This document shows positions 33,428-41,113 of a stretch of DNA of 45,191 bases, piece by piece. The DNA is from Candidatus Cloacimonadota bacterium (GTDB lineage: Bacteria; Cloacimonadota; Cloacimonadia; Cloacimonadales; TCS61). The stretch covers positions 1-45,191 of the forward strand of contig JAIPGP010000020.1 in NCBI GenBank assembly GCA_021735645.1, read 5' to 3'. The translations under genes were made by a program, and so were the position numbers. Within the stretch, counting starts at the first letter, position 1, and every line of letters starts with the position of its first letter. The notes beneath the pieces are model-generated. The model was given only the letters and a program-made list of their open reading frames with translations. It was not told the origin of the DNA and ran no database searches.

Positions 33428-35368
33428 ATGAGAAGAGCATTAATGACAATTCTGGTTATAACGGCAGTAATAAGTCTTTGGGCAGAGACATATTTTGTGC
33501 CGGCTGATTTTGAGACAATTCAAGGGGCAATCAGGAATGTAGCAGACGGTGATGTTATAATAGTATCACCAGGGATTTATTGGGAGAATATAAATTTTTT
33601 GAGTATGTCAATAATTGTTGGTTCTTTTTATTATACAACTCAGGATACGAGTTACATTGCTCAAACTGTGATAAATGGTAGTGCCTCTGGCAGTGTGGTG
33701 CAATTTGACAGTGGAGAGGATTCTACCTCAGTATTATCTGGATTTACCATTACAAATGGTTATGTGAGTAGTGAATTGCCGGAAGATGGTGGAGGCGGAA
33801 TTTGTTGTCGATTTACGAGCCCAAGTTTGCAGAACTTGATCATAACAGGCAATACGGCAGGTTTTGGGGGAGGAATATATTGTTATGAAAATTCCACTGT
33901 TCATCTTATGAATGTATTGATCGAGAATAATACCGCCAATTTAGCGGGAGGTGGCATGTGCCTGTATCAGAATTCTAGTGCAGTTATGGAGGGAGTAAGA
34001 ATTTATAATAATGAAGCATTAGGTTTTGGATCTGAGCAGCATCCCCAGTGTGGAGGAGGCATATATAGTGATATAGATTGTTCTCTGGAAATAGATAATG
34101 TGATTGTAGCAGGCAATACCGCCCTTGGAGGGGGAGGATTAATGCTGCTTTGGAATGCTGAGAGCTTTTATGAGAATCTTACAGTTGAGAATAACACCGC
34201 AGGCATTGGCGGCGGGATTTATATCCTTGTTAGCGAAATACATCTGAATAATTCAATATTAGAAAGCAACACAGCCGACATAGCAGGGGGGTTATTTTGC
34301 GCAGGAAATAGAATGAATGACCGTCATCCCACCTTTAACAATGTAACAGTAGCTAATAATAGATCCAGTAGACAGGGGGCAGGAATGCTGTTTGACGGGT
34401 CTATACCGATTATGACAAATATGTTGATAGAAGGGAACTGCTGTTATGGAATAGATTATTCCATGGGTGGCGGGATGTATTTTCGAGCCTCTAATCCCTG
34501 GTTGAGGAATGTAGTCGTAAGGAATAATTCAGTATTTTATTTTGGTGGAGGAATATATCTAAATGAGTTTTGTGAAGCAAGATTAGAGAATGTGCAAATA
34601 ACTGATAATGAGGCATATCACAGTGGAGGAGGTATTGGCGTTTATAATGCTGCAGCGGAATTGGTCAATGTAACCATAGCTGAAAATAGATCTCAGGATT
34701 ACGGGGGAGGATTAAGTAGCTATCAATCCAGCACAACTCTGGTAAATTGCATATTTTGGAATAACCTTCCCGGTGAAATTTATCTGGAAGATTATGAGAA
34801 TAATCCGGGTGAGATGAATATTGCTTATTCCGATGTATCAGGTGGGGAAGCTGGGGTGGTAGTTAATGATAACCATTTAAACTGGTTGGGGCATAATATT
34901 GATGCAGACCCGTTGTTTATGGATATTATTAATGGAGATTATCATTTGGAAAGCAGCTCTCCCTGCGTTGATGCAGGAACAGATTATTTTATTTACGAAG
35001 ATGAAGTCCTGGTGGATTTGAGTGAAGAGCAATATTGGGGAAGTGATCCGGATCTGGGGGCTTATGAATATTTCTCAGATGATAGTGCTGAAGCTGAGAT
35101 ATTACCCGTGGGAATAAGTATGCATAATTTTCCCAATCCATTTAATCCGGAGACGAGGATTTATTTTGAACTGCAGGAGCCTGTTAAGGTGAAACTTTCT
35201 GTTTACAATGTGAAGGGACAATTAGCAGAGGAATTGATAAATGACAATCTGGAGGCAGGAGAGCATGACGTGGTGTGGGACGCCAGCAGGATGAGCTCTG
35301 GTGTGTATCTGGTGAGATTGCAGGCGGGAGTAGAGACTACAGTGGGAAAAGTTTTGCTTTTGAAGTAA
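33428..35368 (+). CDS. Secreted right-handed beta-helix protein with sorting domain
   Basis: 646 residues. A signal peptide (MRRALMTILVITAVISLWAE) is followed by FVPADFETIQGAIRNVADGD, the start of a pectin-lyase-like parallel beta-helix (about 22-480). It is built from rungs with repeated N.A...GGG(I/M).....N (for example NTAGFGGGIYCYENS). The rung pattern matches the polymorphic outer-membrane/CSLREA-like class. The end (about 565-646) is a FlgD-like sorting domain with NFPNPFNPETRIYFELQ and KVLLLK. It is probably a surface adhesin or glycan-binding protein; no catalytic residues can be assigned. GTAGGAG precedes the ATG. It converges on the C10 protease gene. Confidence 0.88.
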   Translation: MRRALMTILVITAVISLWAETYFVPADFETIQGAIRNVADGDVIIVSPGIYWENINFLSMSIIVGSFYYTTQDTSYIAQTVINGSASGSVVQFDSGEDSTSVLSGFTITNGYVSSELPEDGGGGICCRFTSPSLQNLIITGNTAGFGGGIYCYENSTVHLMNVLIENNTANLAGGGMCLYQNSSAVMEGVRIYNNEALGFGSEQHPQCGGGIYSDIDCSLEIDNVIVAGNTALGGGGLMLLWNAESFYENLTVENNTAGIGGGIYILVSEIHLNNSILESNTADIAGGLFCAGNRMNDRHPTFNNVTVANNRSSRQGAGMLFDGSIPIMTNMLIEGNCCYGIDYSMGGGMYFRASNPWLRNVVVRNNSVFYFGGGIYLNEFCEARLENVQITDNEAYHSGGGIGVYNAAAELVNVTIAENRSQDYGGGLSSYQSSTTLVNCIFWNNLPGEIYLEDYENNPGEMNIAYSDVSGGEAGVVVNDNHLNWLGHNIDADPLFMDIINGDYHLESSSPCVDAGTDYFIYEDEVLVDLSEEQYWGSDPDLGAYEYFSDDSAEAEILPVGISMHNFPNPFNPETRIYFELQEPVKVKLSVYNVKGQLAEELINDNLEAGEHDVVWDASRMSSGVYLVRLQAGVETTVGKVLLLK

Positions 35369-35410
35369 TGGTATGCGAGGATTTTGTTCAAGTATGGGGA
35401 TATAAATTGC

Positions 35411-35449
35411 AAAAGAAAAGACTCCTGTCCGAATTGGGGCAGGAGTCTT
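35411..35449. terminator. Bidirectional terminator between convergent secreted-protein genes
   Basis: A 10-bp stem (35418-35427 with 35440-35449, AAGACTCCTG/CAGGAGTCTT) with a 12-base loop. It can act for the beta-helix gene on the plus strand and the C10 protease on the minus strand. The T tract is better on the minus side (TTTTCTTTT from 35419 downward). Confidence 0.75.
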
Positions 35450-35471
35450 GATATATCCTTGGAAAATTAAA

Positions 35472-37430
35472 TTATTTCAATAAGACCATTTTGCCTGTGC
35501 TGGTATAGCGTCCTGATCTGACCTTGTAGTAATATAATCCACTGCTTACTGAGTGGTTATTATCATCCAGTCCATTCCAGATTGTCCGCTGTTCACCTGC
35601 CGCAACTCTGGCATTAACCAGTTGACGTATCATCTGCCCTTTCAGATTGTATATACTCAGGTTCACATCTGCGGCAGTTTTTACATTATAGACAATTTCC
35701 GTTTCAGGATTGAAAGGATTGGGATGATTTCCCAAAAGTTCAATATTTCCGGCGGCTATTTCATCTTCATCGCTGCCAGTGAGTGCTACAGTGATCACTA
35801 CTTCATCAGGATCACTGAAGAAGGTGCCATCAGAGACGGTTAGAGTAATGATATAATCAGTTTCTTCAGTAACTGCCGGAGCAGTGAAAACAGGATTAAC
35901 TATAGAGCTGCTGGAAAGAGTGATCCCTACCGGGGCAGTCCAATAATAAGAGAGGGCATCACCATTAAGGTCATAAGACCCGCTGCCATTAAGAGTTACT
36001 ACTTCCCCGGAAACCGCAGTTATATCATCTCCGGCATCTGCCACAGGTGCTGTAGCGGGAGCAATATTAATAGTAACCATTTCGCTCATATCAGATTCAC
36101 CCGTCACAAATAAAGCTGTCACCCAGAATAAATAAGTGCCATTAGGCAGGTTATTGACCATATAGCTTGGTTCATCAGGATCAGTAGTATCTTCCAGTAA
36201 ACCGTTATTATAAACATTAAATCCCAGTAAACTGCGATCTAATTCATTATGATCCCAGCTTAATAATACATCATTACCATTTAAAACCACTCCTGTAACA
36301 TCATAAGGTGCTGAAAGGTCTTCGTAGGGGAATAAACTAAATACTCCACCCTGTTGTTCATTAAAACTACTGCCGCCGGGATTAAGATTTGATAAATAGA
36401 AATAACCGTTAGCATATCCTGACCAGCCCCAATTGAAGTGGAAAAAACTTGTTCCCTGATAGCCATCCAGATTGAAAGCATGTCCATACCCTCCACCAAC
36501 ACCACTATAGATCAGCGGGTAACCGGCATCAAGGTCTGCTCTGATATAGGCTTCATAAGTGCTGGTAGAATAACTATCTTTTGCCCGGAAAGTTGCTCCA
36601 GGATGATAATCAAAATTTGCTACCATGGCATTACGTGCACTATAATTGCCATAACCAACCTGGGCACCGGAACCATCTGAGCCATAATCCATTTCTACTG
36701 CCACTCCGCAAGCCCACTGCAATTCTTTAGTTTCATAAGTAGCATAACTATTATTCATACTATCATAATCAAAATCTGTAGCACTAAAATCACAGCTTAT
36801 ATTTCCATATTGCGGATGATTATAGCTATGTGAACCAGTCCCGGTAGTCGGATGACCCCAGTAATACATTACCTGTGCCATAGATACTGCCACGCAGCCG
36901 GAATATACAAAAGGATTATTTTGCCCTGGTCCGCGTGGGCAATGCTGATTCCAGGGAGAGTCCTGATTCCAGTTACAGGTCAGAAGTGGAGACACATCCC
37001 GCAGATCACGAACAGGGGTAAATTCTTCTGAGGGCACCAGTAATCGCTGCCATTCTGCTTCAGTCTGCTCACCTGCTGCCAGATCATTAGTGCGGATTTC
37101 CGCCATCTGCCACTGCCATTCGAAGAACCAGTCCGCTAATTGCACCGGAGCAGTTGCCGGATCATAAATGCCTTCAAAACTGTATGCCAAGACCGGGACT
37201 GCCCGGTCGTCAGCAGAAATCATCACATAACCGCTATTATTATAATTAAATACATATAGATCAGCTTCTTCTGCACCGATCTGATAAAACCCTGTCCATT
37301 CCAGGTTTTCCATCCCCCCACGCTCTGCTATCATATTACCTGCCGCCAGTTGAGCATCTTCAATAGACACTGCTGCTGACCACAAAAATCCTACCCCCGC
37401 TATCAACATCAATAACATTAATTTCTTCAT
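35472..37430 (-). CDS. Secreted C10 family (streptopain-type) cysteine protease with sorting domain
   Basis: 652 residues: a signal peptide (1-19), a propeptide (about 20-140, VMISADDRAVPVLAYS), a C10 catalytic domain, a fibronectin III-like domain (about 390-475), a PKD domain (about 480-560) and a FlgD-like sorting domain (about 575-652, GNHPNPFNPETEIVYNV). The nucleophile is Cys179 in YSGCVAVSMAQVMYYWG and the general base is His317 in GYGHAFNLDGY. FHFNWGWSGYANGYF completes the site. The family cleaves proteins outside the cell, and the propeptide keeps it inactive until processing. Nearest start: ATG with GGAGTG upstream. Confidence 0.93.
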   Translation of the reverse strand: MKKLMLLMLIAGVGFLWSAAVSIEDAQLAAGNMIAERGGMENLEWTGFYQIGAEEADLYVFNYNNSGYVMISADDRAVPVLAYSFEGIYDPATAPVQLADWFFEWQWQMAEIRTNDLAAGEQTEAEWQRLLVPSEEFTPVRDLRDVSPLLTCNWNQDSPWNQHCPRGPGQNNPFVYSGCVAVSMAQVMYYWGHPTTGTGSHSYNHPQYGNISCDFSATDFDYDSMNNSYATYETKELQWACGVAVEMDYGSDGSGAQVGYGNYSARNAMVANFDYHPGATFRAKDSYSTSTYEAYIRADLDAGYPLIYSGVGGGYGHAFNLDGYQGTSFFHFNWGWSGYANGYFYLSNLNPGGSSFNEQQGGVFSLFPYEDLSAPYDVTGVVLNGNDVLLSWDHNELDRSLLGFNVYNNGLLEDTTDPDEPSYMVNNLPNGTYLFWVTALFVTGESDMSEMVTINIAPATAPVADAGDDITAVSGEVVTLNGSGSYDLNGDALSYYWTAPVGITLSSSSIVNPVFTAPAVTEETDYIITLTVSDGTFFSDPDEVVITVALTGSDEDEIAAGNIELLGNHPNPFNPETEIVYNVKTAADVNLSIYNLKGQMIRQLVNARVAAGEQRTIWNGLDDNNHSVSSGLYYYKVRSGRYTSTGKMVLLK

Positions 37431-37480
37431 CTATCACTCCATTCTCACGTTTCGGGAAAAGTTATCAATAACCACCACAC

Positions 37481-37486
37481 TGTCAA
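37481..37486 (-). promoter_or_regulatory. TTGACA box upstream of the C10 protease gene
   Basis: Minus-strand TTGACA 50 bases before the ATG at 37430. GATAAC follows after 14 bases. There is no -10 at 17 bases. Confidence 0.4.
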
Positions 37487-37517
37487 TCACAAAATTATAC
37501 ACTCACTAATTTGACGG

Positions 37518-37709
37518 GAGAAGAGGAGAGGGATTGAGGGAATGAGGGAATGAGGGAGTGAAAAGGAGAAGAGGAGAGGGATTGAGGGAATGAGGGAGTG
37601 AGGGAGTGAAAAGGAGAAGAGGAGAGGGATTGAGGGAATGAGGGAATGAGGGAGTGAAAAGGAGAAGAGGAGAGGGATTGAGGGAATGAGGGATGAAAAG
37701 GAGAAGGGG
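37518..37709. repeat. 48-bp tandem minisatellite, about four units
   Basis: Units start at GAGAAG at 37518, 37566, 37614 and 37662, each 48 bp. A final unit, shortened to 39 bp, ends near 37700. Each contains GAGGAGAGGGATTGAGGGAA and two or three GAGGGAATGA/GTGA sub-repeats. It is non-coding and strongly purine-biased on the plus strand. Confidence 0.92.
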
Positions 37710-38082
37710 AGAAGGGGTGAAGAAAGGTTAGAAGGTTAGAAAACTGGAGGAGGTGATGGGGTGAAAAGAGGAATTGAGGGAGTTAAACACTTGTTATAGT
37801 TTTATCTCATAACTTATAATTTCTTTGCAAAAGCCACAGGGAAGCCACAGGGAGGGTACAGTAGGGTTATTAATTGAAAATTAAAAATTAAAAATGGAAA
37901 ATCAGTGAGTATGAGGGCGTTTAGAGGAGATAAGAGTTTAAATGAGAGAAATACGTGGTCGAAATTTCGTTATGGAAAGTAAAACAGGCGGGAGAGATAC
38001 AGACGTTATATTGATTAGTAGTGATTTTGAGGGGAGAATGTATTGAACACGGATTGGGCGGATTGGACGGATGGGTACGGAT

Positions 38083-38165
38083 AATGTAAGCTACGGAGAC
38101 GCCTGCAGCGGAAAGGCAGAGATCTAAGCTCCCCTTAGCGGTTGTCGGGTTTAAAGTCTTACATT
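38083..38165. repeat. Inverted repeat with nested small hairpins
   Basis: AATGTAAG (38083-38090) and CTTACATT (38158-38165) bracket 67 bases that contain CTAAG-CTCCC-CTTAG and a GCCT..AGGC pair. It lies just past the stop of the histidine kinase gene. It could be a folded 3' RNA or a small mobile repeat unit (MITE-like). No T tract is seen. Confidence 0.45.
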
Positions 38166-38179
38166 GAATTATTCCGGGA

Positions 38180-39520
38180 TCAGGAGAGGATTTGAGGGAG
38201 AGTGATCTGGAAAGTGGTTTCCAGGTTGGGTATGGAACTCAGGGTAATTTCTCCTTTGTGAGATCTGATGATCTGGCGGGAAAGAGCCAGTCCGATGCCG
38301 GAGCCACCGGTTTTAGTGGTGAAGAAGGGAATGAAAATATTCTGCTGGGCAGAAGGTGCTATGCCATGACCGTTATCTGTGAGTTTGATGATAGTAATTC
38401 CCTGGCTGCATACAGCAGAGAGCTGGAGGGAGGGAGCTGCTACGTCTTTAAGCGCTTCGAGAGAGTTTTTGATCAGATTTATAAAGACCTGCTGAAGTAA
38501 TGATTGATCAGCCAGGATTTGGACAGCAGGTTCTGGCATAATTATCCGGGGAGTGATCTGGCGGCTACAGAATTCTGGTTCAAAGAAGAGCATGGTATCA
38601 TTAATGAGTTGGTTAAGCGGAATGATTTTCAGTTCAGGTACTGGCAGGAGTGCAAGCTGGCGGAATTTTTGCACAAAGCTCATCAGATTTTTTGATCTGC
38701 GTGCGATAAGGTCGAGGGATTTTTTCACAGTTTCCTGGTCTTTATCGTTAGAAGCAGCAGAAATTTTAGGGATCATAGCCTGAGATAGTGAGGAGATAGG
38801 TGTAAGTGAATTCATAATCTCGTGGTTGAGCACCCGGATAAGTTTTTGCCAGGAAGCCATTTCTTTGGAGTCTAATTCAGATTTAATGCTTTTCATGGAA
38901 ACCAGAAAGCAGGTGGTATTATTCAGTGAGAATTTGTTTTTAGAGATGAGCAGTTCCTGGTTATCTGAGTTATCAGGTACAGAGAAGACTATCTGCTGCT
39001 GGTCAGGGATATTTTTCCAGGCAGAGATGATATTTTGATATTCATGAGGATAAGCCGTGATATATTCATGTCGAGTGCCTAGTATTTTCTGGCAGAGCAC
39101 ATTAGTATAAAGCACTTTTCCGGTATCTTCATAGACGATGATCGCGAAAGGGAAATGTTCCACAATATTATTCATCAGCAGCACACTAAGAGCATTTGTG
39201 TCTCTGGTGCGGATAATTATCTTCTGCAGATAGCCAAGCTCCTGGTTCAACGCCTGCAATTCATCAGCAAAACCTGGAATATGCAGATCGATAGCGGAAT
39301 CTGTATCATTGTAGGAACGGATAAGCAGAAGGGTATTATCCAGAATGCGTTTTGTGTACCCGGGAATTCCTATTAAAATCAGTAAAGTGATAAGCAAGGC
39401 AATCCAGCCAGCCAGATAATCCTGGTTCACAAAAAAGAAGACAGTCGCTGCCGCTGTAACGCACATAGTGAGGTTTGCAGGCATAATAAAGCGAGTGATA
39501 GAGCCAGTTTTATAAGCCAT
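38180..39520 (-). CDS. Sensor histidine kinase (NtrB/NtrY-like)
   Basis: 446 residues: two membrane helices (about 12-31 and 37-57) with almost no periplasmic loop, a linker coil, a PAS-like domain (about 110-210, FPFAIIVYEDTGKVLYTN), a HisKA region with LNHEIMNSLTPI (His233) and an ATPase domain (NLIKNSLEAL, LTDNGHGIAP, FFTTKTGGSGIGLALS). It should sense a membrane or cytoplasmic signal and phosphorylate its partner. Its ATG overlaps the end of the response regulator gene by 11 bases, so the two are co-translated. The tiny loop argues against a large external ligand. Confidence 0.93.
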   Translation of the reverse strand: MAYKTGSITRFIMPANLTMCVTAAATVFFFVNQDYLAGWIALLITLLILIGIPGYTKRILDNTLLLIRSYNDTDSAIDLHIPGFADELQALNQELGYLQKIIIRTRDTNALSVLLMNNIVEHFPFAIIVYEDTGKVLYTNVLCQKILGTRHEYITAYPHEYQNIISAWKNIPDQQQIVFSVPDNSDNQELLISKNKFSLNNTTCFLVSMKSIKSELDSKEMASWQKLIRVLNHEIMNSLTPISSLSQAMIPKISAASNDKDQETVKKSLDLIARRSKNLMSFVQKFRQLALLPVPELKIIPLNQLINDTMLFFEPEFCSRQITPRIIMPEPAVQILADQSLLQQVFINLIKNSLEALKDVAAPSLQLSAVCSQGITIIKLTDNGHGIAPSAQQNIFIPFFTTKTGGSGIGLALSRQIIRSHKGEITLSSIPNLETTFQITLPQILS

Positions 39521-40880
39521 ATTTTTTTAATCTCCTGTAAAGTGAAGTGCGGTTTATGCCCAGCAGTTTTGCTGCCCTGGACATGTTGCCTTCTGCTTTA
39601 AGCAGAGCTTCACGCACGAGTTTTTCTTCGGCAGCGTCTATATTCAAGCTCTGCAGGCGCAAAGCTGAGCCTTTGGTAGTAGATTTCAGAGAGAGATCAT
39701 CAGCGGAAATAGTATTTGTAGCGCATAAGATCACAGCCCGTTGGATGATATGCTTCAGTTCTCTGACATTTCCCGGGAAATCATAATCTGCCAGTCGGTT
39801 CATAGCAGATTGCGAGCAGCCTTTGATATTTTTATGATATTTCTGGTTGAAGATTTGCAGGTAATATGAGCAAAGCAGGGGAATATCCTCTTTTCTCTGG
39901 CGCAGTGGCGGGATATTAATCTCAATAGTATTAAGCCTATAGAGCAGATCACGCCGGAATCTGCCCTCTTCCACCGCTTCATCAAGGTTCGTGTTCGTGG
40001 CACAGATCAGGCGAATATCTATTGATGAATATTTATTGGAGCCTAAGGGACAGGAGCGTCTGTCTTCCAGCACTTTGAGCAGTCGGGTTTGCTGATCCAG
40101 GGGAAGATTACCTATTTCATCCAGAAACAGTGTACCGCCAGAAGCAGCGATGATCTTGCCTATCCGGTCTTGAGAAGCTCCTGTAAACGCACCTTTTACG
40201 TGTCCAAAAAGTTCTGAATCAAATAGCTCACGGTTCACAGCTCCCATATCCACTGTGAGAAACACATGCTCAGCCCGTGCAGAATGGCGATGAATTGCCC
40301 GGGCTATCAGTTCCTTGCCAGTGCCATTTTCCCCGGTGATAATGATCTCTGCATCAGTGGGAGCAACTTTTTTGATAGTGGCAAATAGCTCAGTTATCTG
40401 AGGTGAATTTCCAATAATATCCTGAAACTTAAGATTTATCTGGTTATTGAACAAGTCCCGCTGGGTGGAGTGGATAGCATTTTGCCGGCAGGAACGAGCA
40501 TAGCGGACAGCAGCATTCACGGTGGCAATGATCTTTTCATTTTGCCAGGGTTTGGTGATAAAGTCATAAGCACCTGCCCGGACAGCTCTCATCGCCTTTT
40601 CTATATCACCATAAGCTGTGATGAGAATCACCGGAGTATCCGGAGATATATGTCTGATCTGCTGCAGCCAGTGGAAGCCCTCTTCGCCACTAATAGCATC
40701 TTTAGAAAAGTTCATGTCCAGTAGAATAACATCAAATTGACTGCTTGCCAGCAGTTGAGGAATCTGCTGCGGGTCTGAAAGTGAAATCAATTCATCACTG
40801 ATAGATTCCAGCAGCACCCGCAGCGTAAACAGAATATCTGCATCATCATCAATAATCAGAATACGAGCATCTGAGATCAT
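39510..40880 (-). CDS. Sigma-54-dependent response regulator (NtrC family)
   Basis: 456 residues. The receiver domain has the acidic pocket Asp11-13, phospho-acceptor Asp55 (VILLDMNF) and Lys110. The AAA+ domain has Walker A GENGTGKE (183-190), the sigma-54 contact GAFTGA (230-235), Walker B GGTLFLDEIG and an arginine finger region FRRDLLYRL. A Fis-type HTH closes the protein (NMSRAAKLLGINRTSLYRRLKK). All motifs needed for enhancer-dependent activation are intact. It is transcribed divergently from the RDD gene, whose promoter is a sigma-54 consensus. AGGAG lies seven bases before the ATG. Confidence 0.95.
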   Translation of the reverse strand: MISDARILIIDDDADILFTLRVLLESISDELISLSDPQQIPQLLASSQFDVILLDMNFSKDAISGEEGFHWLQQIRHISPDTPVILITAYGDIEKAMRAVRAGAYDFITKPWQNEKIIATVNAAVRYARSCRQNAIHSTQRDLFNNQINLKFQDIIGNSPQITELFATIKKVAPTDAEIIITGENGTGKELIARAIHRHSARAEHVFLTVDMGAVNRELFDSELFGHVKGAFTGASQDRIGKIIAASGGTLFLDEIGNLPLDQQTRLLKVLEDRRSCPLGSNKYSSIDIRLICATNTNLDEAVEEGRFRRDLLYRLNTIEINIPPLRQRKEDIPLLCSYYLQIFNQKYHKNIKGCSQSAMNRLADYDFPGNVRELKHIIQRAVILCATNTISADDLSLKSTTKGSALRLQSLNIDAAEEKLVREALLKAEGNMSRAAKLLGINRTSLYRRLKKYGL

Positions 40881-40939
40881 AATATACTCCTGACTCTGCT
40901 AAATATAGCAAAGCGACGAAAGCCTTGCCATATCAGTCT

Positions 40940-40945
40940 TGTCAA
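40940..40945 (-). promoter_or_regulatory. TTGACA box upstream of the response regulator gene
   Basis: Minus-strand TTGACA 59 bases before the ATG at 40880. It lies just beside the first 16-bp activator-like site (40957-40972), so bound regulator could also affect its own transcription. Confidence 0.35.
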
Positions 40946-40956
40946 TCTTTTTATTA

Positions 40957-40972
40957 TGTTCGATATGGAACA
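40957..40972 (+). promoter_or_regulatory. Putative enhancer site 1 for the NtrC-type regulator
   Basis: TGTTCGATATGGAACA, an imperfect palindrome with TGTTC/GAACA arms around a 6-base centre, 77 bases upstream of the -24 element. The same 16-mer recurs with one change 21 bases downstream. Confidence 0.65.
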
Positions 40973-40977
40973 CAATA

Positions 40978-40993
40978 TGTGCGATATGGAACA
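40978..40993 (+). promoter_or_regulatory. Putative enhancer site 2 for the NtrC-type regulator
   Basis: TGTGCGATATGGAACA, 15 of 16 bases equal to site 1. The 21-base offset is two helical turns, so both sites face the same side of the DNA, as is usual for cooperative dimers of NtrC-family activators. Confidence 0.65.
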
Positions 40994-41048
40994 CTATAAA
41001 TCATGTGTATAAATAGCTTATACCATATATTTCAGTTAGTTATCGATA

Positions 41049-41064
41049 TGGCACGTTTATTGCT
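41049..41064 (+). promoter_or_regulatory. Sigma-54 (RpoN) promoter of the RDD genes
   Basis: TGGCACG-TTTA-TTGCT matches the sigma-54 consensus TGGCACG-N4-TTGCW at every fixed base, with GG (41050-41051) and GC (41062-41063) ten bases apart. Transcription should start near 41075, 39 bases before the ATG. A short GCTGC-CTG-GCAGC hairpin (41085-41097) lies in the leader just before the ribosome binding site. Confidence 0.88.
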
Positions 41065-41113
41065 CTATATTTAGATAAAAAGAGGCTGCCTGGCAGCAAA
41101 AGGAGTGTGGTCA

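Larger units (their letters stand above)
37431..38179. other. Repeat-rich intergenic region
   Basis: No gene is seen in these 750 bases. It contains the C10 protease promoter box, a 48-bp minisatellite, further GAAGG/GGTTAGAA purine tracts, AATTGAAAATTAAAAATTAA direct repeats (37872-37898), GGGCGGATTGGACGGATGGG (38055-38074) and an inverted repeat at 38083-38165. Confidence 0.7.

Noticed and set aside
37518-37709. CRISPR array
   Set aside because: Units are contiguous and nearly identical throughout, with no unique spacers and no cas genes.
40915-40935. A second sigma-54 promoter on the minus strand for the regulator gene
   Set aside because: TGGCAAGG is present but the -12 position reads GT instead of GC at the required spacing.
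41041-41054. A third activator site overlapping the -24 box (CGATATGGCAC)
   Set aside because: It shares CGATATGG with the two sites but lacks the left TGT arm and the GAACA arm; probably chance within the promoter.
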